Positions 42,824 to 50,921 are shown, counted from the first letter of the stretch. The stretch is 64,000 bases of DNA from JBCBGF01 sp039193455 (GCA_039193455.1 JBCCWO010000001.1:248001-312000); one strand, 5' to 3'. The notes: generated by a model from the sequence alone, not told the origin. Numbers and translations: made by a program.

Positions 42824-43153
42824 GACGCATCTCCACATTTTCGGATCGCCTCATCCCCCGGCGGCAATGTGCGCGCGGGTACCAATACGAACGCCGTTGA
42901 CTTCGCGAGCTTTACCGGTGGCGACGGTGGGAGCACCGGCCATGGCGGATCGTCGATCTATGGCGGCGGCGGCGGGGCTGGCCATACTGGCGGCGCCTCA
43001 CGGGATCCGGGCTTTTCGGCCTTTGCTGGTCGGGGCGGAAATTACGCCAGTGATGGCCTTGCGCCCGGTGGCGGTGGCGGTCTCGGGGTCCATACGAATG
43101 GCGGCGACGGCGCTCGCGGCGAGGTGACAATCAAGATCGTGAGGGAAGCATGA
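42824..43153 (+). pseudogene. 3' fragment of a glycine-rich phage tail/fibre-like gene
   Basis: A frame opening just after a stop at 42821-42823 encodes a very Gly-rich sequence (FTGGDGGSTGHGGSSIYGGGGGAGHTGG...GGDGARGEVTIKIVREA) with a GTG at 42869. Gly-rich C-terminal domains of this kind cap phage tail fibre or receptor-binding proteins. The N-terminal portion is absent, so it is probably a truncated remnant. Its end overlaps the next ATG by 4 bp. Confidence 0.55.
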
Positions 43154-43980
43154 GCGAACGGGCAATCTTGGCGCTGGCGGTACTAGGCGCAACGGTTTGG
43201 GTGATGCGCAAGGCGGAAGATGATGCGCAGTCCGAACTGATTCAGTGGGCGCGAGATCAGGGCCGCGCCATGGATGACGATGACGACACGCTGAAAGCGT
43301 CGATCTTCGGGTTGGCGGGCGACCTACTTGGGGACGCCCTCAACCGAAGTGGAGGCCAGGGCGGCGGGCAGGGTGGCTTTTCAGACATCCTGTCCGCTCT
43401 GACCGGGCGGGCCGCCGGCACCCCTGCAGAAACCGTCATGACCGTGGCGGCGGGCACGATCCGACCGCCAAGCGTCGGCACGGCGGGCACGCTGCGTCCG
43501 ATCTTGGATTTGATCGGGCGGGCGGAAGCGCCGCGTGGCTACGATCAGGTGTGGGGTGGCATCGCACGGGAAGACCACCCGCCACGCCCGATCACACAAA
43601 TGACGGTGGGCGAGGTGCTGGCATGGCAAGACAGTATCGACCGCAAGTACATGAGTGAGGCGTCGGGTCGCTATCAGATCATGGAAGACACCTTACGCGA
43701 TCTGGTTCGGAAGGGCGAGGTGCGGACCACTGAGCGCTTTAGCCCGGCCACACAGGACCGGTTGGCGGTCGCTCTGATGCGGCGGCGGGGCCTTGAGCGG
43801 TATCAGCGCGGCGACCTGCACGCGGTCGATTTCGGCGAGAACCTAGCTCGCGAGTGGGCGGGCCTGCCGCGACTGACCGGGCCGCGCGCCGGGGAAAGCT
43901 TCTATGCGGGCAAGGCTGGCAACAAGGCCACGGTCACACCGTCTGAGGTGCTGGCCGCGCTGAACTCGGTGGAGGCGTAG
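43150..43980 (+). CDS. Phage-type peptidoglycan hydrolase (endolysin) with N-terminal membrane segment
   Basis: A 276-residue protein with an N-terminal hydrophobic segment (AILALAVLGATVWVM) that may act as a signal-arrest-release anchor, a Gly-rich linker, and a C-terminal muramidase-like domain: ILDLIGRAEAPRGYDQVWGG (catalytic Glu126 likely), PRPITQMTVGEVLAWQDS, and ASGRYQIMEDTLRDLV at about 171-186. This domain occurs in phage lysozymes of rhizobia and roseobacters (family knowledge). It is followed at 2 bp by a small membrane protein gene. Confidence 0.78.
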   Translation: MSERAILALAVLGATVWVMRKAEDDAQSELIQWARDQGRAMDDDDDTLKASIFGLAGDLLGDALNRSGGQGGGQGGFSDILSALTGRAAGTPAETVMTVAAGTIRPPSVGTAGTLRPILDLIGRAEAPRGYDQVWGGIAREDHPPRPITQMTVGEVLAWQDSIDRKYMSEASGRYQIMEDTLRDLVRKGEVRTTERFSPATQDRLAVALMRRRGLERYQRGDLHAVDFGENLAREWAGLPRLTGPRAGESFYAGKAGNKATVTPSEVLAALNSVEA

Positions 43981-43982
43981 CT

Positions 43983-44162
43983 ATGCCGGTTCCTGCGATC
44001 GTGTGGGCGGGTGTGGCGCTCGGCGGCGTGCTGGCGACATCGCGCCTCGCGCACGAGGCCGGTGACATGGCCGATAGCGCCACGACGCTGACCAAATGGG
44101 TGGTGGCCGGGGGCACGCTCTATGTGTCGTACCGCGCCCTCAAGGCCGGTGGCGTTCTCTGA
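43983..44162 (+). CDS. Small membrane protein of the lysis cassette
   Basis: A 59-residue ORF (MPVPAIVWAGVALGGVLATSR...WVVAGGTLYVSYRALKAGGVL) with two hydrophobic segments. It starts 2 bp after the endolysin gene and ends one base before the next ATG. Size and position suit a holin-like or spanin-like accessory; no family recognised. Confidence 0.65.
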   Translation: MPVPAIVWAGVALGGVLATSRLAHEAGDMADSATTLTKWVVAGGTLYVSYRALKAGGVL

Positions 44163-44163
44163 G

Positions 44164-44319
44164 ATGACCGATATCGAAACCATCGCAACGGCAGGGTTTG
44201 CCGTCGCTAACCTAGGGCTCCTAACGGGCATCTTCTTTCGCCTTGGAACCCTCCACGCGGACGTGACCAATCTGAAAGATCGGATCGAGCACGTCGAAGA
44301 GAGACTGGAAAAGGACTGA
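44164..44319 (+). CDS. Small membrane/coiled-coil protein of the lysis cassette
   Basis: A 51-residue ORF with one hydrophobic helix (ATAGFAVANLGLLTGIFF) and a charged coiled-coil tail (LHADVTNLKDRIEHVEERLEKD). It has the plan of small phage proteins linked to holin/endolysin operons. The ATG at 44164 follows the preceding stop by one base; the next gene starts 4 bp later. Confidence 0.65.
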   Translation: MTDIETIATAGFAVANLGLLTGIFFRLGTLHADVTNLKDRIEHVEERLEKD

Positions 44320-44323
44320 CATC

Positions 44324-44509
44324 ATGTTGAAAAGCCTGTTGCTAAGCCAGATTGCCAATTCCGTGATCCGCCACGTTATGACCGCATTGGGCGGGTATCT
44401 TATGGCTCAGGGATTGGCCGATGAGGGCACGGTTTCGGAGATCTCCGGCGGCGTCATAGCGGCTTCAGGGGTCTTTCTGAGTTGGGCCGAGAAGCAATCA
44501 CGCGACTGA
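44324..44509 (+). CDS. Putative holin (Pam3-gp28-like)
   Basis: A 61-residue protein: a short N-terminal helix, RHVMTALGGYLMAQGLADEGTVSEISGGVIAASGVFLSWAEKQ. The R-H-x-L/M-T-A-L-G-G start and SGG-x-hydrophobic second helix match what I recall of the Pam3-gp28 holin family. It lies last in the lysis operon. Its 3' end overlaps by 56 bp the convergent regulator gene. Confidence 0.72.
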   Translation: MLKSLLLSQIANSVIRHVMTALGGYLMAQGLADEGTVSEISGGVIAASGVFLSWAEKQSRD

Positions 44510-44876
44510 TCATCCGGGGCGATAGCTGGAACAGGTCTGCCAACTGCTTGTTGGTGTGACCTTCGCGGGCGAGGCGGATGATCTGGCGATTCCGCCGCTC
44601 GCGGGCCTGAGCCTCTTCCTCTTTCTGGACGCGCTTGCGCCAATAATCGACAGTCTCCGGTGGCAGGGCCGTTTGTTGCACGATTGTTCTCATATTCTCA
44701 TCAATCGCGCGCCGACCTGCAGCCCGCATAGCTTCGACGTGTTTGGCGTTGAACTCAGCGGAGTTGCTGCGCCGATCAAGTTGATCAGCGAGCTTAATCA
44801 GTGACTTGGCTTCGCGTTCTAGACCCTCAGCAATGCGCCGGAGATCGCGGGTCGTCAGGGGAGAAGGTGTAGACAT
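44454..44876 (-). CDS. Small HTH DNA-binding protein antisense to the holin 3' end
   Basis: A 140-residue protein with a helical, charged N-terminal half (DLRRIAEGLEREAKSLIKLADQLDRR) and a C-terminal helix-turn-helix (IIRLAREGHTNKQLADLFQLSPRMISRVIA). It may be a phage-derived regulator. It converges on the lysis operon, so its transcript is antisense to the holin, and it lies between that operon and the dif-like site. Confidence 0.65.
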   Translation of the reverse strand: MSTPSPLTTRDLRRIAEGLEREAKSLIKLADQLDRRSNSAEFNAKHVEAMRAAGRRAIDENMRTIVQQTALPPETVDYWRKRVQKEEEAQARERRNRQIIRLAREGHTNKQLADLFQLSPRMISRVIASRPNSERPLKPL

Positions 44877-44970
44877 AACCGTTTCACCGTTTCCAGACCG
44901 TTGTTTCCAAGTTTGGCAGAGATTTTTGTTGCGAGTATGGCGGCTTAGGGTCCATGGTTGGCTCCGACAA

Positions 44971-44998
44971 AAGGCGCATAATCAATATTATGTTAATA
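44971..44998. other. dif: dif-like XerC/XerD recombination site
   Basis: 28 bp with XerC arm AAGGCGCATAA (44971-44981), core TCAATA (44982-44987) and XerD arm TTATGTTAATA (44988-44998). Against the E. coli dif as I recall it, 21 of 28 bases match. GCGCATAA and TTATGTTAA, the inner parts of both arms, are exact and correctly spaced by six bases. Positional support comes from octamer polarity and gene orientation on both sides. This is where chromosome dimers are resolved, so the window includes the terminus; it is also a target for Xer-using mobile elements. Confidence 0.85.
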
Positions 44999-45130
44999 AT
45001 AGGATGGGCGCGGCGTAGATCCCTTCGTGCAGCAACCACAGGCATCATCAGGCCGTAAACCGCCACCCCGCAATGATATTCTCGACATGGTTGCCCGGGC
45101 CCTGTACCCAAGTGCCCGGGAGGTTCCGAG

Positions 45131-45568
45131 ATGCCATCACTGCTTATCCTCAATGGACCGAACCTCAATTTGCTGGGCCAGCGTGAGCCGGAGGTTTATG
45201 GCACGACCACCCTGGCCGAGATCGAAGAACGTTGCACAGTAACGGCTCAGTCCTTGGGCTATGACGCGGAGTGCCTGCAATCAAACCACGAAGGCGTGCT
45301 GGTGGATGCGATCCAAGGCGCCCAAGGGCAACATGGCGGCATTATCCTGAATGCCGGTGCATACACGCACACCTCCGTGGCACTGCGTGATGCGGTCGCC
45401 GGTGTTGCCGTCCCAGCGATCGAACTTCACCTGTCAAACACCTTTGCGCGCGAGGAATTTCGCCATCAGTCATACCTGTCAGCCGTGTCGCTTGGGCTGA
45501 TATGCGGTTTTGGCGTTGCGGGATATGATCTTGCCATTCGCGCAATGGTTGATCATCTTGCGAGGTGA
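45131..45568 (+). CDS. aroQ: Type II 3-dehydroquinate dehydratase
   Basis: Third step of the shikimate pathway. The 145-residue protein shows LILNGPNLNLLGQREPEVYG (catalytic Tyr), QSNHEGVLVDAIQ, ILNAGAYTHTSVALRDA and PAIELHLSN. The start of the luxR gene overlaps its stop (TGATG-type junction), so they are translationally coupled. Confidence 0.96.
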   Translation: MPSLLILNGPNLNLLGQREPEVYGTTTLAEIEERCTVTAQSLGYDAECLQSNHEGVLVDAIQGAQGQHGGIILNAGAYTHTSVALRDAVAGVAVPAIELHLSNTFAREEFRHQSYLSAVSLGLICGFGVAGYDLAIRAMVDHLAR

Positions 45569-46311
45569 TGTTTGATCATGTCACAGAAATAATTGCCGCA
45601 GAAACGATTGATGCTGTTTGGGAGTTACATGCATCCCGCATGGGCGAATTCGGGTTTGACCGACTGATTTGCGGTCTGTGCTTTGACACTTCATTGGAAC
45701 GCCCACCCTCCCCAGCGGACATGTCCATATTGTTCACAATGCCAAAGCGTTACGTGGAACGCCTCATCCATGACGGACTCCATGTCTATGCACCCTTCTC
45801 ACCCTGGGATACGCTGCGGCGGTCCGTCGGAACCTGGGTCTGGGATGCGGACAGCACACCGGCAAGATCCCATAAGGAACGCGAGCTTGCAGCGCTGAAT
45901 CGCCAGTTCGAGGTGCGGGCTGGTGTGACGATTGTCTTCGGGGAAAGCCCGCCTTGCGAGACCGCTGGAATCGTTCTGGTTGCGCGCCAGGACATGTCGT
46001 TCGCCGATGTCGAGGCCCTGTGGGCGGAACAGGGACAGGCGATCAGGACGCTGTCCCACCTTGCCCACCTGCGCATCATGAGCTTGCCACGCGACGCGAC
46101 GAGCCGGTCACTGACCAAACGTCAGCGCGAAGTGCTGAAACTCGTTGGCGATGGATACACGACTCAGGTGATTGCGAACCGCATGGGGCTCAGCACAGTC
46201 ACCGTGGAAAAGCACTTGCGCCTGGCCCGTCAGCAGCTTGGGGCGGGCACAACAGCGCAGGCTGTGCTGAAGGCCGCAGTGTTGAACCACATATATGTTT
46301 CCGAAGGTTAG
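45568..46311 (+). CDS. LuxR-family regulator with autoinducer-binding-like domain
   Basis: A 247-residue protein with an N-terminal ligand-binding-like domain (WELHASRMGEFGFDRLICGLCF, VYAPFSPWDTLRRSVGTWVWD) and a C-terminal LuxR HTH (LTKRQREVLKLVGDGYTTQVIANRMGLSTVTVEKHLRLARQQLGA). No luxI synthase is adjacent, so it is a solo. ATG at 45568 chosen; GTG at 45565 possible. Its coupling to aroQ is unusual. Confidence 0.85.
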   Translation: MFDHVTEIIAAETIDAVWELHASRMGEFGFDRLICGLCFDTSLERPPSPADMSILFTMPKRYVERLIHDGLHVYAPFSPWDTLRRSVGTWVWDADSTPARSHKERELAALNRQFEVRAGVTIVFGESPPCETAGIVLVARQDMSFADVEALWAEQGQAIRTLSHLAHLRIMSLPRDATSRSLTKRQREVLKLVGDGYTTQVIANRMGLSTVTVEKHLRLARQQLGAGTTAQAVLKAAVLNHIYVSEG

Positions 46312-46625
46312 CTAAAAACTTTAACGATTTTTTAACGCGCTGGCATCGGCTGCGTACCAATTAGTAAGGAAACCCGTACTTTCGCCCAAAGCCCGATCCA
46401 TGCAACCTACAGTCGTTCCGTGAGTGGTGGCATTAGAGCTAGGGAACAGCCTACGGCACGGCCCGCAATTCTCGGGTTTCGTACGTGGGACGCCGGTCTG
46501 AGCGGAGCATTTCTTTCGGCAGGCCGGCAGCCATCGTGATACAGCGAGTGTTTGTCCCGTCCCGAGAACAAGCATCGCGGTGGCCGGAGGCGGCGCATCT
46601 GTCCCGGTGCGCCGCCCCTTTTCGT
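46312..46625. other. 314-bp convergent gap between luxR and tsf, possible small RNA
   Basis: No ORF of note. It begins with an AT-rich stretch (TTTAACGATTTTTTAACG) and ends with a rightward terminator at 46589. The distance between the luxR stop and the terminator (about 280 nt) is long for a 3' UTR, so an independent small RNA is possible. No known RNA family recognised. Confidence 0.35.
46589..46622 (+). terminator. Rightward terminator downstream of luxR
   Basis: GGCGGCGCA (46589-46597) pairs with TGCGCCGCC (46608-46616) around a 10-nt loop and is followed by CCTTTTCG on the plus strand. The minus strand lacks a T run, so it mainly serves rightward transcripts. Confidence 0.75.
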
Positions 46626-47501
46626 TTAACCTTGGGCTGCCTTGGCGACCTCGGCGGCGAAGTCTTCCTTCTCCACCTCGATCCCCTCGCCCACTTCCAT
46701 TCGCGTAAAGCCTGTGACTTCGATCCCAGCCTCCTTGGCGGCGGCACCCACGGTCAGGTCGGGGTTTACGACGAAGCTCTGGTTCAGCAGCGTGACCTCA
46801 GAGAAGTATTTCTTCATCCGGCCAACGATCATCTTTTCGATCACCGCATCGGGTTTGCCGGATTCGCGCGCCTGCTCGGTCAGCACCTGCTTTTCACGGG
46901 CAACCAGGGTCGGGTCGAGGTCATCTTCGCTCAGCGATGCGGGATTGATCGCGGCGATATGCATGGCGATCTGGCGGGCAGTTGCCGCATCGTCGCCGGT
47001 AAACGCCACGAGCACACCGATCTGGCCCATCCCCTCGGTCGCGGCATTGTGGACGTAGGAGACAACGCTGCCCCCTTCGAGCACGGTCATCCGGCGCAGC
47101 GACATGTTTTCGCCGATCGTCGCGATCTTGTCCGTGATCGTCGCCTCAACGGTCTTGCCGTCCAGATCAACCGCGGACAGTGCCTCGACCGTATCGACAG
47201 AGATTGCCGCGGCTGCGATCGATGCGACCATCTGCTGGAATTCGGCATTCTTGGCGACGAAGTCTGTTTCGGAATTCACTTCGATAGCCACGCCCTTGCC
47301 ACCGTCGACATTGACGGCCACAAGGCCTTCGGCCGCGGTCCGGCCTGATTTCTTAGCGGCTTTTGCCAGGCCCTTGGTGCGCAGCCAGTCCACGGCGGCT
47401 TCCATATCGCCATCGGCTTCGGTCAGCGCCTTTTTGGCATCCATCATGCCCGCGCCGGTTTTGTCGCGGAGCTCTTTTACGAGTGCGGCGGTGATTGCCA
47501 T
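46626..47501 (-). CDS. tsf: Translation elongation factor Ts
   Basis: A 291-residue EF-Ts, the nucleotide exchange factor of EF-Tu: MAITAALVKELRDKTGAGMMDAKKALTEADGDMEAAVDWLRTKGLAKAAKK, EVNSETDFVAKN, HIAAINP and ILLNQSFV-like LLNQSFVVNPDLTV. It follows rpsB by 78 bp on the same strand, the standard rpsB-tsf operon. Confidence 0.98.
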   Translation of the reverse strand: MAITAALVKELRDKTGAGMMDAKKALTEADGDMEAAVDWLRTKGLAKAAKKSGRTAAEGLVAVNVDGGKGVAIEVNSETDFVAKNAEFQQMVASIAAAAISVDTVEALSAVDLDGKTVEATITDKIATIGENMSLRRMTVLEGGSVVSYVHNAATEGMGQIGVLVAFTGDDAATARQIAMHIAAINPASLSEDDLDPTLVAREKQVLTEQARESGKPDAVIEKMIVGRMKKYFSEVTLLNQSFVVNPDLTVGAAAKEAGIEVTGFTRMEVGEGIEVEKEDFAAEVAKAAQG

Positions 47502-47579
47502 CTCTTGGCTCTCCTCAGCTCATAGGTGTGAAAGTGGGCGCGGGTCTATCCCGCTGCCCATGTCAGTTCTGTGACAGGC

Positions 47580-48416
47580 TCAGCTTTCGGCTGGCGCGGC
47601 GTCAGACGTTTGCTCTTCGGCCTCAACGGCAGGCTCGGCCGCGGGTTCCTCGGCGGCGCCCTCGTCAGCCAGCGCTTCCTCGACGCTGCCTTCGGCAAGC
47701 GCGCCCACGTCAACGCCAGCGGCGCCGAGCTGTGCGCTCATCCCGTCGAGCGCGGCGCGCGCGGCAAGATCACAGTAGAGCCCGATGGCCCGCGCCGCGT
47801 CGTCATTGCCCGGGATGATATAGTCGACGCCCGAGGGCGAGCAGTTCGTATCGACCACGGCTACAACCGGGATCCCCAGCTTTTGCGCTTCGGCAATGGC
47901 CAGGTCTTCCTTGTTGACGTCAATGACGAACAGCAGATCCGGCACACCGCCCATCTCGCGGATACCGCCGAGCGAGGCCTGCAGCTTGGCCTGGTCGCGT
48001 TCCATGCCCAGACGCTCTTTCTTGGTCAGACCATCGAACCCTTCGGCCATCTGTTCGTCGATGGCTTTCAGACGCTGGATCGACTGGCTCACGGTTTTCC
48101 AGTTCGTCAGCGTGCCGCCCAGCCAGCGGTGGTTCATATAGTATTGCGCACATTTCTCCGCCGCCTCTGCGATCGGGCGCTGCGCCTGACGCTTGGTGCC
48201 GACAAAAAGGATGCGGCCGCCCTTTGCGACGGTTTCGCGAATGACGTTCAGCGCCGCGTCGAGCATCGGCACGGTCTGAGTCAGGTCGATGATGTGAATA
48301 CCGTTCCGGTCGCCATAGATGAATTCCTGCATCCGCGGATTCCATCGCTGGGTCTGGTGGCCAAAGTGAACGCCCGCTTCAAGAAGCTGGCGCATGGAAA
48401 AATCAGGCAGTGCCAT
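47580..48416 (-). CDS. rpsB: 30S ribosomal protein S2
   Basis: A 278-residue S2: FSMRQLLEAGVHFGHQTQRWNPRM, GIHIIDLTQTVPML, FVGTKRQAQ, RWLGGTLTNWKTV, PDLLFVIDVNKEDLAIAEA and VVDTNCSPSGVDYIIPGNDDAARAIGLY. A 30-40 residue acidic, Ala/Glu-rich tail follows, longer than in E. coli but usual for the order. First gene of the operon with tsf. Confidence 0.98.
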   Translation of the reverse strand: MALPDFSMRQLLEAGVHFGHQTQRWNPRMQEFIYGDRNGIHIIDLTQTVPMLDAALNVIRETVAKGGRILFVGTKRQAQRPIAEAAEKCAQYYMNHRWLGGTLTNWKTVSQSIQRLKAIDEQMAEGFDGLTKKERLGMERDQAKLQASLGGIREMGGVPDLLFVIDVNKEDLAIAEAQKLGIPVVAVVDTNCSPSGVDYIIPGNDDAARAIGLYCDLAARAALDGMSAQLGAAGVDVGALAEGSVEEALADEGAAEEPAAEPAVEAEEQTSDAAPAES

Positions 48417-48531
48417 GCACGTATCCTTTCCGGTTTAAGCCTCGGCGGGACGTCAGAGCGTTTGCTCAACCGGCGGACCCACGGGGATGTCTCCCCCGCA
48501 AGGCCCAAGCCCCGCCTGTGAAGTGTGCGCG

Positions 48532-48560
48532 CGTATAGGGGAACCCACCTGCCTTGGCAA
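48532..48560 (-). promoter_or_regulatory. Candidate promoter of rpsB-tsf
   Basis: On the minus strand TTGCCA (48560-48555), a 17-bp spacer and TATACG (48537-48532) lie about 115 bp upstream of rpsB. This fits a strong housekeeping promoter with a GC-rich leader. Assigned by eye. Confidence 0.55.
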
Positions 48561-48624
48561 GCCTCCGCTTGCAGGCGCCCTGCCCCAGGCCTAGCGTGGC
48601 CAAAAACAAGACCGGAGACCGCAA

Positions 48625-48960
48625 ATGGACCTGCCCGCCTTCATCGAACAGATGCCCGCCCTGGAGATCCCGTTCCCCGAGGATGTCGTCACGACCCATG
48701 CCATCCGGTCGGATAACGGCCTGATGGTTTTGTTCAAGTTTCACAAGGATGTCACCCTGCCGCCGCATGCCCATAAGGGGCAGTGGGGCACAGTGTTGGT
48801 CGGGACGCTGGAACTGACAATGAATGGCGAGACGCGCGTCTATGGCCCGGGAGAGAGCTATAACATCCCGGCGGGCACGGAACACGGCGCCACGGCGCCA
48901 GCAGGCGCCATCGTGCTTGATATATTTGAAGAGCCTGACCGCTATCCGCTGCGCCCCTGA
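48625..48960 (+). CDS. Small cupin protein
   Basis: A 111-residue single cupin: LPPHAHKGQWGTVLVGTLELTMNG (motif 1 with metal-binding His residues), then GPGESYNIPAGTEHGATAPAGAIVLDIFEE (motif 2 His). It is probably a metal-binding isomerase or sensor; the substrate is unknown. It lies divergent from rpsB and 79 bp before psuK. Confidence 0.8.
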   Translation: MDLPAFIEQMPALEIPFPEDVVTTHAIRSDNGLMVLFKFHKDVTLPPHAHKGQWGTVLVGTLELTMNGETRVYGPGESYNIPAGTEHGATAPAGAIVLDIFEEPDRYPLRP

Positions 48961-49039
48961 GAGGTCCGGCACGGTCCGCCCCCTTGCGCCAGACGCGAAT
49001 TCCCCTGACAAGCGGCGCAAGACAGGCTGAGGGACGGCA

Positions 49040-49933
49040 ATGACCGCAACGCCGGATATCTTGTGCATCGGTTCGGTGCTGTGGGACGTGATCGGGCGCG
49101 CCACTGCGGTGATGCGCATGGGATCGGACGTGCCGGGGCGGATCACGCGTCTGCCCGGCGGGGTGGCGCTGAATATCGCGATGACCTTGCGGCGGTTCCA
49201 GCTGACCCCCGCGCTTCTGACCGCCATCGGCCAGGATGCTGAAGGCGACGAACTGCTGATGGCCTGTGCGGGCATGGGCCTGATCACCGACTACGTCTAC
49301 AAATCCCAGGATCTTCCGACCGACCGTTACATGGCCGTCGAGGGCGCGAACGGATTGGTGGCCGCGATTGCAGATTCGCATTCGCTTGAGGCCGCCGGGG
49401 CGCGCATTCTTGAGCCACTCATGGACGGGCGGCTTGGATCTTCCGCACGCCCCTTTGCCGGGCAAATCGCGCTCGATGGCAATCTGACCCTTGGGCTTCT
49501 GTCCGAAATCGCACAAGGCGACGCATTTCAAGCGGCGGATCTGCGGGTGGCCCCCGCCTCGCCCGGCAAAGCGGAACGCTTGCGCCCGCTGCTCGAGTGC
49601 GCGCACGCCACGCTTTACGTGAACCTCGAAGAGGCTCAGCTTTTGTTGAAAGAGCGTCCCGGCACGGCGCAAGAGGCCGCAACAGCGCTGCGTGCGCGTG
49701 GAAAGGCGCGCATTCTGGTCACCGATGGTGGGCGCGATGCGGCCGATGCTGGGCCCCAGGGCGTTGTCACCGCTTGCCCGCCGGAAGTTTTGGTGACCCG
49801 CGTGACGGGCGCGGGCGACACGTTCATGGCCGCCCACATCGCCGCGGAACGGCGCGGAGAGCCCCCGCAAACCGCGCTTGAGAACGCATTGGAAGCCGCA
49901 GCGATCTTTGTTTCAGGAGATGTGCCTTCATGA
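49040..49933 (+). CDS. psuK: PfkB family carbohydrate kinase, probable pseudouridine kinase
   Basis: A 297-residue ribokinase-fold protein: ILCIGSVLWDVIGRA, RITRLPGGVALNIAMTLRRF, ILVTDGGRDAADA and the signature VTRVTGAGDTFMAAHIA with catalytic Asp. Its 3' end overlaps psuG by 4 bp, which gives the specific assignment: PsuK phosphorylates pseudouridine and PsuG splits the product to uracil and ribose 5-phosphate. Confidence 0.88.
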   Translation: MTATPDILCIGSVLWDVIGRATAVMRMGSDVPGRITRLPGGVALNIAMTLRRFQLTPALLTAIGQDAEGDELLMACAGMGLITDYVYKSQDLPTDRYMAVEGANGLVAAIADSHSLEAAGARILEPLMDGRLGSSARPFAGQIALDGNLTLGLLSEIAQGDAFQAADLRVAPASPGKAERLRPLLECAHATLYVNLEEAQLLLKERPGTAQEAATALRARGKARILVTDGGRDAADAGPQGVVTACPPEVLVTRVTGAGDTFMAAHIAAERRGEPPQTALENALEAAAIFVSGDVPS

Positions 49934-50853
49934 GCCTTTTCACCCCCGCGCCCGAGGTGGCCGCAGCGCTTAACGCAGGCAAGCCGGTGGTGGCGCTGGA
50001 GTCGACCATCATCACCCACGGGATGCCCTACCCCGCCAACCTCAAGACGGCGCAGGCCGTGGAAGCCGCAGTGCGCGACAACGGGGCGGTCCCGGCCACC
50101 ATCGCGGTGATCGATGGGACATTGCATGTGGGGCTTGACGACGCCGCACTCAGCGCGCTCGCTCAGGCGGACGATGTCGACAAGCTGTCGCGCGCGGATC
50201 TTGCCGTTTGCATAGCGCGGGGGCGCACCGGCGCCACGACGGTGGCGGCAACGATGATCGCGGCGCATCTGGCCGGGATCGATGTCTTTGCGACGGGCGG
50301 GATTGGCGGCGTGCATCGTGGGGCGGAAGACAGCTTTGATATCTCGGCGGATCTGGGTGAACTGGCCCGCACGCCGGTGACGGTGGTCGCTGCGGGCGCC
50401 AAGGCCATCCTCGATTTGCCAAAGACGCTTGAAGTTCTTGAAACCAACGGTGTGCCGGTGATCACGGTGGGGCAAGACACCCTGCCCGCCTTCTGGTCGC
50501 AAAGCTCAGGCCTGCAAGCGCCCCTGCGGCTCGACACGGCCGCAGAGATTGCCCGGGCACACCGAATGCGCCGCGCCTTGGGGCTTCCGGGTGGGCAACT
50601 GGTGGCCAATCCGATCCCAAAGGATGCCGAGATCCCGGCGGACGAGCTGGCCCCCCTGATAGCGCAGGCCGAAGCCGAAGCACGCGTGGCGGGCGTTGCC
50701 GCGAAAGCCGTGACGCCCTTCCTGCTGCAACGGCTCTTTGAGCTGACCGACGGGCGCAGTCTGGAAGCGAACATCGCACTCGTGCTCAACAATGCTGCAC
50801 TTGCGGCGCGGATCGCGACCGAGATCGCCCAGCATGCGACGGAAGCGCCCTAG
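49930..50853 (+). CDS. psuG: Pseudouridine-5'-phosphate glycosidase
   Basis: A 307-residue PsuG: VVALESTIITHGMPYPANLKTA (active-site Glu), IGGVHRGAEDSFDISADLGELARTPVTVVAAGAKAILDLPKTLE, GVPVITVGQDTLPAFWSQSSG and NPIPKDAEIPADE. It cleaves the C-glycosidic bond of pseudouridine 5'-phosphate. Translationally coupled to psuK; this recycles pseudouridine from RNA turnover. Confidence 0.95.
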   Translation: MSLFTPAPEVAAALNAGKPVVALESTIITHGMPYPANLKTAQAVEAAVRDNGAVPATIAVIDGTLHVGLDDAALSALAQADDVDKLSRADLAVCIARGRTGATTVAATMIAAHLAGIDVFATGGIGGVHRGAEDSFDISADLGELARTPVTVVAAGAKAILDLPKTLEVLETNGVPVITVGQDTLPAFWSQSSGLQAPLRLDTAAEIARAHRMRRALGLPGGQLVANPIPKDAEIPADELAPLIAQAEAEARVAGVAAKAVTPFLLQRLFELTDGRSLEANIALVLNNAALAARIATEIAQHATEAP

Positions 50854-50921
50854 CCCGCCCGCCCGCCATTGTCGTTTGCAATTCGACACCTTACGTTCCC
50901 GACACTGCCCGGGATGATGCC

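Noticed and set aside
42744..44998. Complete prophage
   Set aside because: No integrase, replication, terminase, capsid or tail-assembly gene; only a lysis cassette and one fragment.
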